DNA of 58,541 nt, from IMG/VR virus record IMGVR_UViG_3300032282_004643, positions 1-58,541 of that record; one strand, given 5' to 3'. The notes below the pieces were generated by a model, which saw nothing but the letters and a program-made list of their open reading frames with translations, had not been told where the DNA came from and made no database searches. Source of the stretch: a virus. This document shows positions 40,134 to 47,589 of the stretch, one piece after another. The translations under genes and the position numbers were made by a program. Position 1 is the first letter of the stretch. Every line of letters starts with the position of its first letter.

Positions 40134-40571
40134 CTACATAAATTTTCTACTGTGATTTGGTGTTAGTGCATGACAGTTAGGACATAATATTTGTAAATTA
40201 TCCAAACTATTGTTGTGTCTATCCCCATCTTTGTGATGTAATTCCAATGTAAGTTTTTTACCCATCCACTCACTAACACCACACATCTCACAGTTTTCTT
40301 GTTTCAATCCATCTTGAATAAGTTTCTTTCTTAGCGTTGGAACCTTTACTCCATATTGTTTATCGGCGTATTCCAAAGCTGATTTTCTATGCGGTGATTT
40401 TTTATGTCCTTTTTCACCCATATTCCCTGCATAAACTATATTCCATTTTTTTAAGTAACTTTCTAATGTACTTGTTCTACAATCTAACTGTCTACAAATG
40501 TATGCTTTCGGTCTATTTTCCTTGATCCAAAGTTCTACATCTGCTCTTCGTGTAAGAATGTCTTTTCTCAT
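40134..40571 (-). CDS. HNH homing-type endonuclease inserted at tRNA-Leu
   Basis: A 145-residue protein. It starts MRKDILTRRADVELWIKENR with a helix-turn-helix-like region (YICRQLDCRTSTLESYLKKW), then the HNH core: CEMCGVSEWMGKK, LELHHKDGDRHN, LQILCPNCHALTPNH. Closest in the window is the gene at 33409. AGGAG lies 5 nt before ATG 40571. Flanking 19-bp direct repeats of the tRNA-Leu 5' end mark it as an insertion. An ACTATTTATA element is 23 nt upstream. Confidence 0.87.
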   Translation of the reverse strand: MRKDILTRRADVELWIKENRPKAYICRQLDCRTSTLESYLKKWNIVYAGNMGEKGHKKSPHRKSALEYADKQYGVKVPTLRKKLIQDGLKQENCEMCGVSEWMGKKLTLELHHKDGDRHNNSLDNLQILCPNCHALTPNHSRKFM

Positions 40572-40594
40572 ATATGCTCCTATCAAGGTTCATA

Positions 40595-40604
40595 TATAAA
40601 TAGT
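40595..40604 (-). promoter_or_regulatory. ACTATTTATA element before HNH gene
   Basis: On the mRNA strand ACTATTTATATATG, 23 nt before ATG 40571. It lies within the insertion unit bounded by the tRNA-Leu repeats, so the element appears to travel with the HNH gene. Confidence 0.48.
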
Positions 40605-40639
40605 ATACTCTATGTCCAAAAATATAGTGTGTAGACCAA

Positions 40640-40658
40640 TTCCGCCACGAGTGCAATT
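40640..40658. repeat. 19-bp direct repeat, tRNA-Leu 5' fragment
   Basis: Identical to 40114-40132. The mRNA strand continues GGCGGAATTGG and then diverges from tRNA-Leu within the D loop; the rest of the tRNA is missing. It marks the upstream boundary of the HNH insertion. Confidence 0.7.
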
Positions 40659-40668
40659 AACTACTATG

Positions 40669-40696
40669 AATATACAATATTATACATAATAGTCAA
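40669..40696 (-). promoter_or_regulatory. Sigma-70-type promoter at the head of the tRNA array
   Basis: TTGACT (40696-40691), 16 nt, TATATT (40674-40669). It probably served the tRNA-Leu before the HNH gene entered and would now read through the tRNA fragment and HNH gene into the array. Confidence 0.6.
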
Positions 40697-40728
40697 TTGA
40701 AAAACAAAAACTTAATCAATTCTTAATG

Positions 40729-41352
40729 TTAGAATTTATTTTCATCTCGTTCTGCCGAACAAGCCATATGGTCAGCCCAATGGATAATGTACGGAAGATT
40801 TGTTTTCATCGGATATACTGAATGATTCTTCAAATAAGCTTTATTACTATCATCGTACATACCATCCGACAACTTAATTGCAATCCATTCCTTTTCCGTA
40901 ACAGGAATTTCATACTTCTGCAAAAGATACAGAGCCCTATCAGTAACAGTCATATATTGCAGATTATCATTGTACTTATACATCTCTCCACGCTTACGAT
41001 GCCAATCACTATCTTGGTCAAGATAATATCCACCCTGCTCATTACCCAACTTACCCAAATCGTGATGAAGTGCTGCAAAAATCATTTCCTGCTTGGTAAA
41101 ATCAATCTCACCACCTATTGTCTTGTATGCCGTAGCAACTTTCATAGATGCCTCAGCAACATGGACTACGTGATCAAGATATCCACCAGGGAATGCATTG
41201 TGATAGTGGACCTTACCAGACGCAGGCGCTGAAATTAGCTGTTCACCGAACACTTCGTACATCTGATTCAACTTTTCAAGTCGAGGATCTTCGGCGAGAA
41301 ATGCGTTGAACTTTTCCAAATTTTTCTTAGCTTTTTCTTCGTAATCAAACAT
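40729..41352 (-). CDS. HD-domain phosphohydrolase
   Basis: A 207-residue protein starting MFDYEEKAKKNLEKF. Metal-binding HD pattern: H51 in YHNAFPGGYLDHVVHV, H96-H97-D98 (HHDLGKLG) and a terminal IIHWADHMA aspartate. HD hydrolases act on nucleotides or cyclic nucleotides; the substrate is unknown. ATG 41352 has AAGGA upstream; the longer reading frame runs into noncoding sequence. Similar proteins occur in T4-like phages. Confidence 0.8.
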   Translation of the reverse strand: MFDYEEKAKKNLEKFNAFLAEDPRLEKLNQMYEVFGEQLISAPASGKVHYHNAFPGGYLDHVVHVAEASMKVATAYKTIGGEIDFTKQEMIFAALHHDLGKLGNEQGGYYLDQDSDWHRKRGEMYKYNDNLQYMTVTDRALYLLQKYEIPVTEKEWIAIKLSDGMYDDSNKAYLKNHSVYPMKTNLPYIIHWADHMACSAERDENKF

Positions 41353-41362
41353 AACCGTTTCC

Positions 41363-42049
41363 TTAGTAGTTAAAGTTTTGGAAATCTTCACGGTACAACT
41401 CCCCCAATAAAGATAACAGGGTGGAGTCGGTAAAGTCAACCCCCAAATTATTAGGATATTTACGATATAATGTATTATCAAATGTATATCCCAATTCTGT
41501 TTCTATAAAATATGATAATTCTTGTAAATTTTCATATTTAAAAATTCTTAACTTTTCTTTTGGTCCATTTAATAAAAACGTCTGTGATACCACAAAGGGT
41601 ACTCGTAAACAATTATCGGTGGTAGATATTAGATATTTACCAAATCTATGTTTGATACTATCTCTAACATTTAACCAGTATGCACTTTCACCGTTTTTAT
41701 ATACTGCTCTAAAAAAGTTAGTTTTTTCTTTTTTTAATAACAACATATCTTGTAAGAAATATATTACATCTAATGTCGTTGGTAATGTTTCCAGATTTAA
41801 TTTGCATTCACCGCATGCACATACACTGAAAATATGATTCAATCCAGAACGAAACCTACTCACAGGATGTCTAACTGTTGTAAATGCGTCCAACAAACCA
41901 TACTGCGAAATTAATTCTTCGTATGTATTATGACTCTGACTGTCAATGGGCATAGAAGGGAAAAACGTTCTCATCACTGCCGTAGAAGCAGTTTTGGGAA
42001 CGTTCACCCATAACCATTGTTTCTTATCAATGTTTGAAGTTATCAACAT
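41363..42049 (-). CDS. Sulfotransferase family protein
   Basis: A 228-residue protein. The 5'-phosphosulfate loop NVPKTASTAVMRTFF (16-30) and the 3'-phosphate block TTVRHPVSRFRSG (58-70, R61 and S65) are clear PAPS-binding motifs of the Sulfotransfer_2 group. It would move sulfate from PAPS to a sugar or other acceptor. With the GT4 and UDP-sugar dehydrogenase genes nearby it suggests modification of an acidic polysaccharide. Confidence 0.78.
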   Translation of the reverse strand: MLITSNIDKKQWLWVNVPKTASTAVMRTFFPSMPIDSQSHNTYEELISQYGLLDAFTTVRHPVSRFRSGLNHIFSVCACGECKLNLETLPTTLDVIYFLQDMLLLKKEKTNFFRAVYKNGESAYWLNVRDSIKHRFGKYLISTTDNCLRVPFVVSQTFLLNGPKEKLRIFKYENLQELSYFIETELGYTFDNTLYRKYPNNLGVDFTDSTLLSLLGELYREDFQNFNY

Positions 42050-42051
42050 TA

Positions 42052-42579
42052 TTACGTAACTAGTGTTATTCTATTATATCGTGATTGTTGTCTGGTCCAA
42101 AGTTCAAATATTGTTGGAATTGTAGGTACCTTCATCAAAACCATTCCTGTATCTACCAACAATTTATCCGCCTTCTTATTGTTACAAGTACTACAACTTG
42201 TAACCACATTAGTCCATTCATCCTTACCACCCTTTGCAACAGGATGAACATGATCACGTGTCAAGAATTCATGAGACTTTAACTCACCACGCGCACGATA
42301 ACAATACTGACAAGTGTATGCGTCACGAACAAACATATTTTTCTGTGTAAGTAACGCTGGTGTTTTAAATACCCGGCGGCCTTTAATGTAATGTTTTAGA
42401 GCAATCATTACTGGTATCGGAAATGTTTGCCTGGGTGACCGTGCTACCAAGTCAGGATGTTCCTCAATTATGATAGCCTTTCCTTCCAAAAACAACAGTA
42501 ACGCTCGTTTGGAAGATACCACTGTTATAGGCTCGTACGTGGCATTCAGAACAACACACTTTGTTGTTTCTAACGCCAT
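42052..42579 (-). CDS. HNH nuclease (conserved McrA-like group)
   Basis: A 175-residue protein. Residues 1-85 carry VLNATYEPITVVSSKRALLL and GKAIIIEEHPD; the HNH core is CQYCYRARGELKSHEFLTRD, then HVHPVAKGGKD and CSTCNNKKADKLL with four Cys. This fuller family is common in bacterial and phage chromosomes and is probably not a simple homing gene. It could cut DNA during phage replication or packaging; the role is not established. Confidence 0.78.
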   Translation of the reverse strand: MALETTKCVVLNATYEPITVVSSKRALLLFLEGKAIIIEEHPDLVARSPRQTFPIPVMIALKHYIKGRRVFKTPALLTQKNMFVRDAYTCQYCYRARGELKSHEFLTRDHVHPVAKGGKDEWTNVVTSCSTCNNKKADKLLVDTGMVLMKVPTIPTIFELWTRQQSRYNRITLVT

Positions 42580-42584
42580 AAAAT

Positions 42585-42920
42585 TTACTCCTGTGGTTTA
42601 ATATCGTTTAGTAGTTTATTGATTCGTTTATCAGTTAACATCTGCATTATATCACGTGCTTTTGCTGCTGTTTCGTAATCTTCTTTTTCAATAGAATATC
42701 GTAATGCATCTTTTAAAACAGTTTCATAATCTTCTTGTTTTACTATGGCAACGTGTTTATTGTCACTGGTAACAGAATTTATTTGAAACAACTCAACCTT
42801 TTCCAAATCTTCCCGAATACCAATCTTTACTTTTTTAACCAAATACTTGTAAACTAATTGACGATGATCGTTTAAAAATTTTTGAATTACGTAAAATGGT
42901 TTCGGTGGTAGATTTAACAT
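42585..42920 (-). CDS. UVR-motif protein
   Basis: A 111-residue protein. The region VLKDALRYSIEKEDYETAAK, then ARDIMQML, is a UVR motif like those in UvrB, UvrC and McsA, which mediates protein-protein contact. The N-terminal part is mixed alpha/beta with no catalytic motif. It overlaps the zinc-ribbon gene upstream by one base. A partner is not identifiable in the window. Confidence 0.62.
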   Translation of the reverse strand: MLNLPPKPFYVIQKFLNDHRQLVYKYLVKKVKIGIREDLEKVELFQINSVTSDNKHVAIVKQEDYETVLKDALRYSIEKEDYETAAKARDIMQMLTDKRINKLLNDIKPQE

Positions 42921-43288
42921 TACTTACCCTTCTTTTTTATCGTCTTTTTAACTTGTTTTTTAACAACCTTCTTCTTCGGCTTCTCAGTAACAACTGGTGT
43001 GTCCGTTTCATCCGTTAACACTCCCTTACGATATACCTTTCCATCGGTATGAACGTATCGTGCTTTGAAGTGCCATCCACGAGGAAACTTTTCACCCTCT
43101 GATTTTTTCTGTACTTCTGGTGGTGGTGCAACCATTTTTTGAACACACCGTGCACAAGTTACACGACCAATATCTGATGGTACTTCTACCTCTTCGCTAT
43201 CACATTCACTGCAAACTAAAAATGTACGACCGGTAACTTTAAGTGCTTCCGACTTCGATAATTTTTTAATTCTACGCTTCAGTGCCAT
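42920..43288 (-). CDS. Zinc-ribbon protein with Lys-rich tail
   Basis: A 122-residue protein. C30-x2-C33 and C47-x2-C50 (CSECDSEE, CARCVQ) form a zinc ribbon, followed by a tryptophan-containing FPRGWHFKARYVH strand. The last ~25 residues are almost all Lys, Val and Thr and probably bind nucleic acid. It lies 1 bp after the 43290 gene, in one small operon. Confidence 0.65.
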   Translation of the reverse strand: MALKRRIKKLSKSEALKVTGRTFLVCSECDSEEVEVPSDIGRVTCARCVQKMVAPPPEVQKKSEGEKFPRGWHFKARYVHTDGKVYRKGVLTDETDTPVVTEKPKKKVVKKQVKKTIKKKGK

Positions 43289-43289
43289 G

Positions 43290-43571
43290 TTAATAACCTC
43301 GTGATTTCCATATTCTGAATTGTCTATTCCATCTCGCTTCGAGAAATACCAACTTTTGTTTTGCTTTTTGTGGAGAACCTACATTTAAAACGTCTTGTCT
43401 AAACTTAACTAGTGCTTCTCTTGTTTTCATCAACTTTGCCAACGTTCTTGCTTCGTTGATGTCTTTCATTATCATATCCGCTTCATATAGTAATGCAGTT
43501 TCTATATTTTCTACTGACATAATATTGAATATTTCTTTGCAGAAGCGTTGAATAATTTTGAACACATACAT
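43290..43571 (-). CDS. Small helical protein, unknown
   Basis: A 93-residue helical protein. I start at ATG 43571 because GGAGG lies 6 nt before it; a later Met (43520) begins the acidic helix MSVENIETALLYEADMIMKD and is possible but has no SD. The C-terminus is basic and aromatic (RWNRQFRIWKSRGY). No family recognised. It is the first gene after tmRNA. Confidence 0.58.
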   Translation of the reverse strand: MYVFKIIQRFCKEIFNIMSVENIETALLYEADMIMKDINEARTLAKLMKTREALVKFRQDVLNVGSPQKAKQKLVFLEARWNRQFRIWKSRGY

Positions 43572-43616
43572 CTCAATCCTCCACAAATTATTAACGCCAA
43601 CCCTTCATTTTTGAAT

Positions 43617-43956
43617 GGACCCGAGGGGAATCGAACCCCTGTCCGAGACTGCTTACTACTAAGTGTTTATGTACATAGCTGATTGTTTGCTGTCTCTGTG
43701 CTTTTAATAATCAGCGAACCTGCACAGATAAGAGTTTGTAAATTTGATATCGAATACTAACTCCCCTTTCCGATACTACACCATATACTTTGAACAAGTT
43801 AATCCTATATGGGTCAGATTAATCTTGTCAGGCTGCGATTAAGCAGCGAGGGCTAATTGAGTATTGCCAGTTAAATATTTTTGGTCTGTTTTACTCGTTT
43901 TACCAAACGAGGTACAAAGCTTAATCATCCACATCCCGTCGAAACCAGGCGGGCCC
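43617..43956 (-). ncRNA. ssrA: tmRNA (SsrA)
   Basis: A 340-nt RNA. The 5' end has GGGCCCGCCTGGTTTCGACG and the 3' end a T arm CAGGGG-TTCGATT-CCCCTC with acceptor CGGGTCC, together forming the alanine tRNA-like domain. The tag frame ends ...NTQLALAA followed by TAA (43841-43839), the typical ALAA degradation signal; the resume codon is not certain. Hairpin CTCGTTT/AAACGAG precedes the tag as part of a pseudoknot. tmRNA with SmpB frees stalled ribosomes; no SmpB gene is in this window. Confidence 0.93.
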
Positions 43957-43963
43957 TAAAATA

Positions 43964-44092
43964 CTACTCTATATCGTTTTTTTCTCCAAACATAGTGCGT
44001 TTAGCGATATCTGATGCGTTGGTTGTTTTCTTGTCGGAAAATACCATCCATAAAATAATTAATATTACCAGGAATAACATTAATACTTTCAT
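43964..44092 (-). CDS. Small membrane protein upstream of tmRNA
   Basis: 42 residues: an N-terminal membrane helix (MKVLMLFLVILIILWMVF) and a charged tail ending before tmRNA. ATG 44092 has GAGG 6 nt upstream. The gene stops 8 bp before the tmRNA 5' end, so both may share a transcript. No family recognised. Confidence 0.6.
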   Translation of the reverse strand: MKVLMLFLVILIILWMVFSDKKTTNASDIAKRTMFGEKNDIE

Positions 44093-44152
44093 AAGTACCT
44101 CACGTTAACAACTATGTATGTTGATAAATATCTCAAATATCTATCTAAATAT

Positions 44153-44185
44153 AAAAAGACCAACTTGATTTGTCAAGTCGGTCTT
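44153..44185 (-). terminator. Rho-independent terminator after the UDP-sugar dehydrogenase gene
   Basis: On the mRNA strand AAGACCGACTTGA, loop CAAA, TCAAGTTGGTCTT (one G-T pair) and then T residues. It lies 25 bp after the stop of 44210-45055 and closes the glycan-gene transcript. Confidence 0.85.
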
Positions 44186-44209
44186 AATATATAGTATTAA
44201 CTAATAAAT

Positions 44210-45055
44210 TTATACTACTGCTCTTCCCTTATCCTTCTCCCAATCACGTTCAGGACGAACTTCCAAATTCTTTTCCCATACAGCTTTTAGTAATGGAGCA
44301 GGGTGACCGTTTTGTTCACTATGTTGAATTAACGCATTTAAATCTTTCGGGAAGCATGTTCCACCAAATCCAAAACGTCCATCGTGTCCCGGTACTTGCC
44401 AATGGCTCGTTCCGAGTCGTGGATCTAATTTTAGTATCTTAGTAATGTGGTCATACTCAATACCAGTCTTTTGACATATTTGGTAAATTTCATTAAGAAA
44501 TGCCACCTTTGTAGACAACATCGTGTTTGCTGTGTACTTAATCATTTCTGCTTCTTTGGCTGTTAATATCCACACCTGTGACTGTGGGAATCTGTGGTAG
44601 TATAACTTTGATACCGGCTTTATATCAAACCCACTATCCTTTACCGAATGCCCCAACGTAATGTTAACCTGTGATACGAAATCGTTAATGTAATTTCGTT
44701 CTGTTAAAAATTCCGGATTAAAACACACCGTGATATTTGGGAATTCTTCTGCCAACTTATCAGTAGTACCAGGTTCTACGGTAGATTTTAATACACATAT
44801 TGGTTTGTATTCCGTGTGTACTTTTGTGATTTCTTCAAACACACTACGAACAATATTAATATTACAAGTACCATCACTATTCATTGGTGTAGGAACACAA
44901 ATAAAAATTATTTGTGCTTTACTAACTACACCCTGTATAGAATTTTCTGTACATTCCTTATTAATGTCGTAGGTAACTACTTTATTTATAGACTTAAAGC
45001 CTTCTCGTACAGCAGTACCGACATAACCAAGTCCTATAACACCTATGGTATTCAT
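44210..45055 (-). CDS. UDP-glucose/GDP-mannose 6-dehydrogenase family, C-terminally truncated
   Basis: A 281-residue protein. Rossmann motif GLGYVGTAV (8-16), CVPTPMNSDGT, LKSTVEPGTTDKL, NPEFLTERN, KYTANTMLSTKVAFLNE and catalytic-site GFGGTCFPKD with C234. Normal enzymes have 400-450 residues and a C-terminal UDP-sugar domain, absent here. The product would be a nucleotide-activated uronic acid. It overlaps the GT4 gene by four bases. Confidence 0.82.
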   Translation of the reverse strand: MNTIGVIGLGYVGTAVREGFKSINKVVTYDINKECTENSIQGVVSKAQIIFICVPTPMNSDGTCNINIVRSVFEEITKVHTEYKPICVLKSTVEPGTTDKLAEEFPNITVCFNPEFLTERNYINDFVSQVNITLGHSVKDSGFDIKPVSKLYYHRFPQSQVWILTAKEAEMIKYTANTMLSTKVAFLNEIYQICQKTGIEYDHITKILKLDPRLGTSHWQVPGHDGRFGFGGTCFPKDLNALIQHSEQNGHPAPLLKAVWEKNLEVRPERDWEKDKGRAVV

Positions 45056-46188
45056 ATTGCCCTCGTAACTGGACCTATATTAGATCTTTTACTATACCAA
45101 CCATCACCAGTTGATATATCGTGAATTTGTTTAAATGCCGCATCGTACTTATGCGCTAACGTATACATATCATAATTTTCAACTGCAAAATTTCTGACAT
45201 ATTCTCTGGATATTTCTCCGTTCTCTATACGTTCTAGTCCAGACAAATAATCCCCAAGAGTTCTACAATGGAATCCTGTTTTACCGTGCTGAATTGTTTC
45301 GGTAAAACTTCCATACGAAGAACCCAATACAGGTGTACCACACAATTCTGCTTCTACGGTTACTCCACCAAATGGTTCTACATATCTGGTTGGCATTAAT
45401 ACCGCCATTGCATTATTTAAAAAGTGAGAACGATCTCTACCGTGAATTGGTGGTACATATTCTATATTTGATGAAACTAAATATGGAGTTGGATCTCCCT
45501 GACCACAAATTTTAAATTGTAAATCTGGTCGGTGCTTAGCTACTTCTGTGACTATATGCACACCCTTAATATCAGACAATCTACCAAAGTATGCAACGTA
45601 TTTTTGTGGATTTGGATTGAAGTCCCAGTCATCTACCTTGAAATAATTTGGAATTACCCAATTATAGTCATGACCACTCTTACCTTCCCTACCAATTTCA
45701 TAGTGATACCATGCATTACTTTCAAAAATACGAAAACTTTGATACGAATTTGGATAACCAATACCAGTTTCTACTTTGGGGTTGGCAAAATCCGAAATTG
45801 CTGATTCATGTGCATATCCGAAAGGTAAGCAAATGATATCATGTGTGTCAAGGTTTCGTGTTAACTGAATTTTTAAACGTTCGTTAAATATTCTATAAAG
45901 TTCATTTCCGGTATTTGCTAAATCACCAATAAAATCAGATGGCATAGCATCACGATCACCATACAATTCTTTAAATAATTTTGTACGAATACCTGTCCAT
46001 TCATCAAATGACATTAAATTAACATCATATACCGCCCCACTGTGCGCACCTTCAACACCATAATGTATAACGTCATATCCAACTGATTGCATCATTGGAG
46101 CAAAACGTTTTACCTTGCCTGTAAAGGCACAGTGGCTAAATTCATACGTTGTTTGGGTATGCGGAATACCTAATAAGTGTAACCGCAT
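45052..46188 (-). CDS. Family 4-like (GT-B) glycosyltransferase
   Basis: A 378-residue GT-B protein. The C-terminal domain is clear: YVAYFGRLSDIKGVHIVTEV, FKICGQGDP, and the GT4 block MPTRYVEPFGGVTVEAELCG, followed by TPVLGSSYGSFTETI. The N-terminal half resembles proteins made for phage or host glycan building. Coupled with the dehydrogenase and the sulfotransferase it suggests a small glycan-modification module. The acceptor is unknown. Confidence 0.83.
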   Translation of the reverse strand: MRLHLLGIPHTQTTYEFSHCAFTGKVKRFAPMMQSVGYDVIHYGVEGAHSGAVYDVNLMSFDEWTGIRTKLFKELYGDRDAMPSDFIGDLANTGNELYRIFNERLKIQLTRNLDTHDIICLPFGYAHESAISDFANPKVETGIGYPNSYQSFRIFESNAWYHYEIGREGKSGHDYNWVIPNYFKVDDWDFNPNPQKYVAYFGRLSDIKGVHIVTEVAKHRPDLQFKICGQGDPTPYLVSSNIEYVPPIHGRDRSHFLNNAMAVLMPTRYVEPFGGVTVEAELCGTPVLGSSYGSFTETIQHGKTGFHCRTLGDYLSGLERIENGEISREYVRNFAVENYDMYTLAHKYDAAFKQIHDISTGDGWYSKRSNIGPVTRAI

Positions 46189-46193
46189 AGATA

Positions 46194-46349
46194 TTAGAAT
46201 TTAATTTCCAAACGTGTTAATTGATCTTTAAGTGCTGCAACATACCGTGCGGGGGAATCTGGTAGTTGTGCTTCTAACATTAGTGCTTCTAATTCAGCGA
46301 CTGATAACTTCTTTATAAATTCTTCGTTTGGATGAACTTTTGATGCCAT
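46194..46349 (-). CDS. Small helical protein (51 residues)
   Basis: ATG 46349 follows AAGGAG (7 nt spacing) and opens a 51-residue frame (MASKVHPNEEFIKKLSVAEL start). It is helical and acidic-basic mixed. A TATTTATA element lies upstream. No family recognised. It ends 5 bp before the GT4 start. Confidence 0.65.
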   Translation of the reverse strand: MASKVHPNEEFIKKLSVAELEALMLEAQLPDSPARYVAALKDQLTRLEIKF

Positions 46350-46380
46350 AACCTAACTCCTTGTTAAAGAACCATACAAC

Positions 46381-46388
46381 TATAAATA
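46381..46388 (-). promoter_or_regulatory. TATTTATA element before 46194-46349
   Basis: On the mRNA strand TATTTATAG, 31 nt before ATG 46349 and right after the terminator at 46413. The arrangement terminator-then-element supports a promoter. Confidence 0.45.
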
Positions 46389-46403
46389 TAATTTTGGTGT
46401 GGC

Positions 46404-46441
46404 AAAAAACAAAAATGGGAGAGTCAAAAACTCTCCCATTT
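46404..46441 (-). terminator. Rho-independent terminator after the GC-rich gene
   Basis: AAATGGGAGAG, loop TTTTTGA, CTCTCCCATTT, then TTGTTTTTT on the mRNA strand. It lies 25 bp after the stop of 46467-46775. Confidence 0.9.
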
Positions 46442-46466
46442 AAGTTCTACTTAGAACGTTTGCGTA

Positions 46467-46775
46467 TTACGCGAGCGTCCAAGCGGAGATGTAACGGCCC
46501 TTGGCCTGCGGACGGGTCGAAGCGACCATACCATCCTGCTCAAACATACCGTTGCTGAAAACGGAGTTGATGAACGAAAGGCGCGTACGAACCTGCTCAG
46601 TGCGGACACCATCACGCGTCAGATACGTGTGAACGTCATCAGCCGTGACAACGCCATCGGTACGACGAGCGGCCAGACCACGAAGGTACGAAGAAATGCG
46701 ACGGGTCGTAGCCTCACGCTCCTGCGTGTTGTAGGTCTTGACCGTGAAACGGGTGTTGCTATTGCGTTTTGCCAT
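46467..46775 (-). CDS. GC-rich small basic protein, unknown
   Basis: A 102-residue basic protein (MAKRNSNTRFTVKTYNTQER start) with helical segments and possible winged-helix character (VTADDVHTYLTRDGVRTEQV). Its DNA is visibly richer in G and C than every neighbour, with GC-ending codons. It forms its own unit: a sigma-70-like promoter upstream and a strong terminator behind. This fits recent transfer or selection for very high expression. No family recognised. Confidence 0.75.
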   Translation of the reverse strand: MAKRNSNTRFTVKTYNTQEREATTRRISSYLRGLAARRTDGVVTADDVHTYLTRDGVRTEQVRTRLSFINSVFSNGMFEQDGMVASTRPQAKGRYISAWTLA

Positions 46776-46888
46776 AAACATAACCTCTTTATAAAAAGTT
46801 TTCTGCTACGAAATATCCGATATTTGTACGAGCGTCACCACATTGGTGGGTGGGCTTCGGAACTGTTTCGTTCAGTACCAACACCTTA

Positions 46889-46917
46889 AACATATAATCT
46901 CTATCCGATATTGTCAA
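46889..46917 (-). promoter_or_regulatory. Sigma-70-type promoter for the GC-rich gene
   Basis: TTGACA (46917-46912), 17 nt, TATGTT (46894-46889) on the mRNA strand. The leader to ATG 46775 is ~110 nt. Confidence 0.65.
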
Positions 46918-46952
46918 GAGCTGTAAAAAGATTGTTGGGTAATAAATTTTGT

Positions 46953-47219
46953 TTAGTTACTAGACGTTAATACTGGGCTATTAAAATCAAATTGATCATC
47001 CAACACATACACTTTCTGATTAATAGCGGAACTAATGGTATTTAAAATAGTTACTACGTCAACTTTTTCCAAATCACCATACCACAACTTACCAAACTCT
47101 CTGGTGGCAACCGATACGTTGTTTAATGCATTCTTGCTGAGTGTCATATTACCAACTGTACCACACATCTTTACTGCAATATCTACTGCCGGTTGAATAT
47201 CTTCTGCTACGTAAAACAT
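46953..47219 (-). CDS. Unknown small protein
   Basis: An 88-residue alpha/beta protein, MFYVAEDIQPAVDIAVKMCG at the start, no membrane segment or known motif. It ends 36 bp before the -35 of the promoter at 46889. GAGG lies about 5 nt before the ATG. It is the last gene of a run of small genes read from 49934. Confidence 0.55.
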   Translation of the reverse strand: MFYVAEDIQPAVDIAVKMCGTVGNMTLSKNALNNVSVATREFGKLWYGDLEKVDVVTILNTISSAINQKVYVLDDQFDFNSPVLTSSN

Positions 47220-47229
47220 ACATGCCTCG

Positions 47230-47589
47230 TTATTGAGGTTCTTGATTTGTCACCTGAGGTGACGCGGACTCCATCATTTCATTATACTGTATGGTATAAC
47301 AAGTCGTACATAAACAGGGTGATTCAGCTATATCTTTTCTACGTACACCAAAATTACCACACTCTTCACAAATTTTTGCCGATTCCCTTTCTATCTTATA
47401 CGAGATACAATCTAACACATACTTCTGTGTATTGTCAAGGGGTTCTTCGAATATAATTTGAAGCATAGAATGGCGTGTACTAATATCTACTATATTAGCA
47501 AAATGTAACTGATCTGTTACAGAATAAGCTTTATCTAACAGATCATGCCATCCTGATTTTATTATTTCTTTAGCTTGATCTTTATTCAT
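47230..47589 (-). CDS. Small protein with four-Cys zinc finger
   Basis: A 119-residue protein. The N-terminal 70 residues are helical; C74-x2-C77 (ICEECGNFGVRR) and C92...C97 (CLCTTCYTIQY) form a zinc-binding ribbon near the C-terminus. The pattern resembles conserved phage zinc-finger proteins of unknown role. Its start lies in a purine-rich AAGAAAGAAAATAATAT tract, with no classic SD. Confidence 0.6.
   Translation of the reverse strand: MNKDQAKEIIKSGWHDLLDKAYSVTDQLHFANIVDISTRHSMLQIIFEEPLDNTQKYVLDCISYKIERESAKICEECGNFGVRRKDIAESPCLCTTCYTIQYNEMMESASPQVTNQEPQ

Noticed and set aside
47425-47455. TTGACA-17-TTAGAT promoter
   Set aside because: Inside the zinc-finger gene and with a poor -10.
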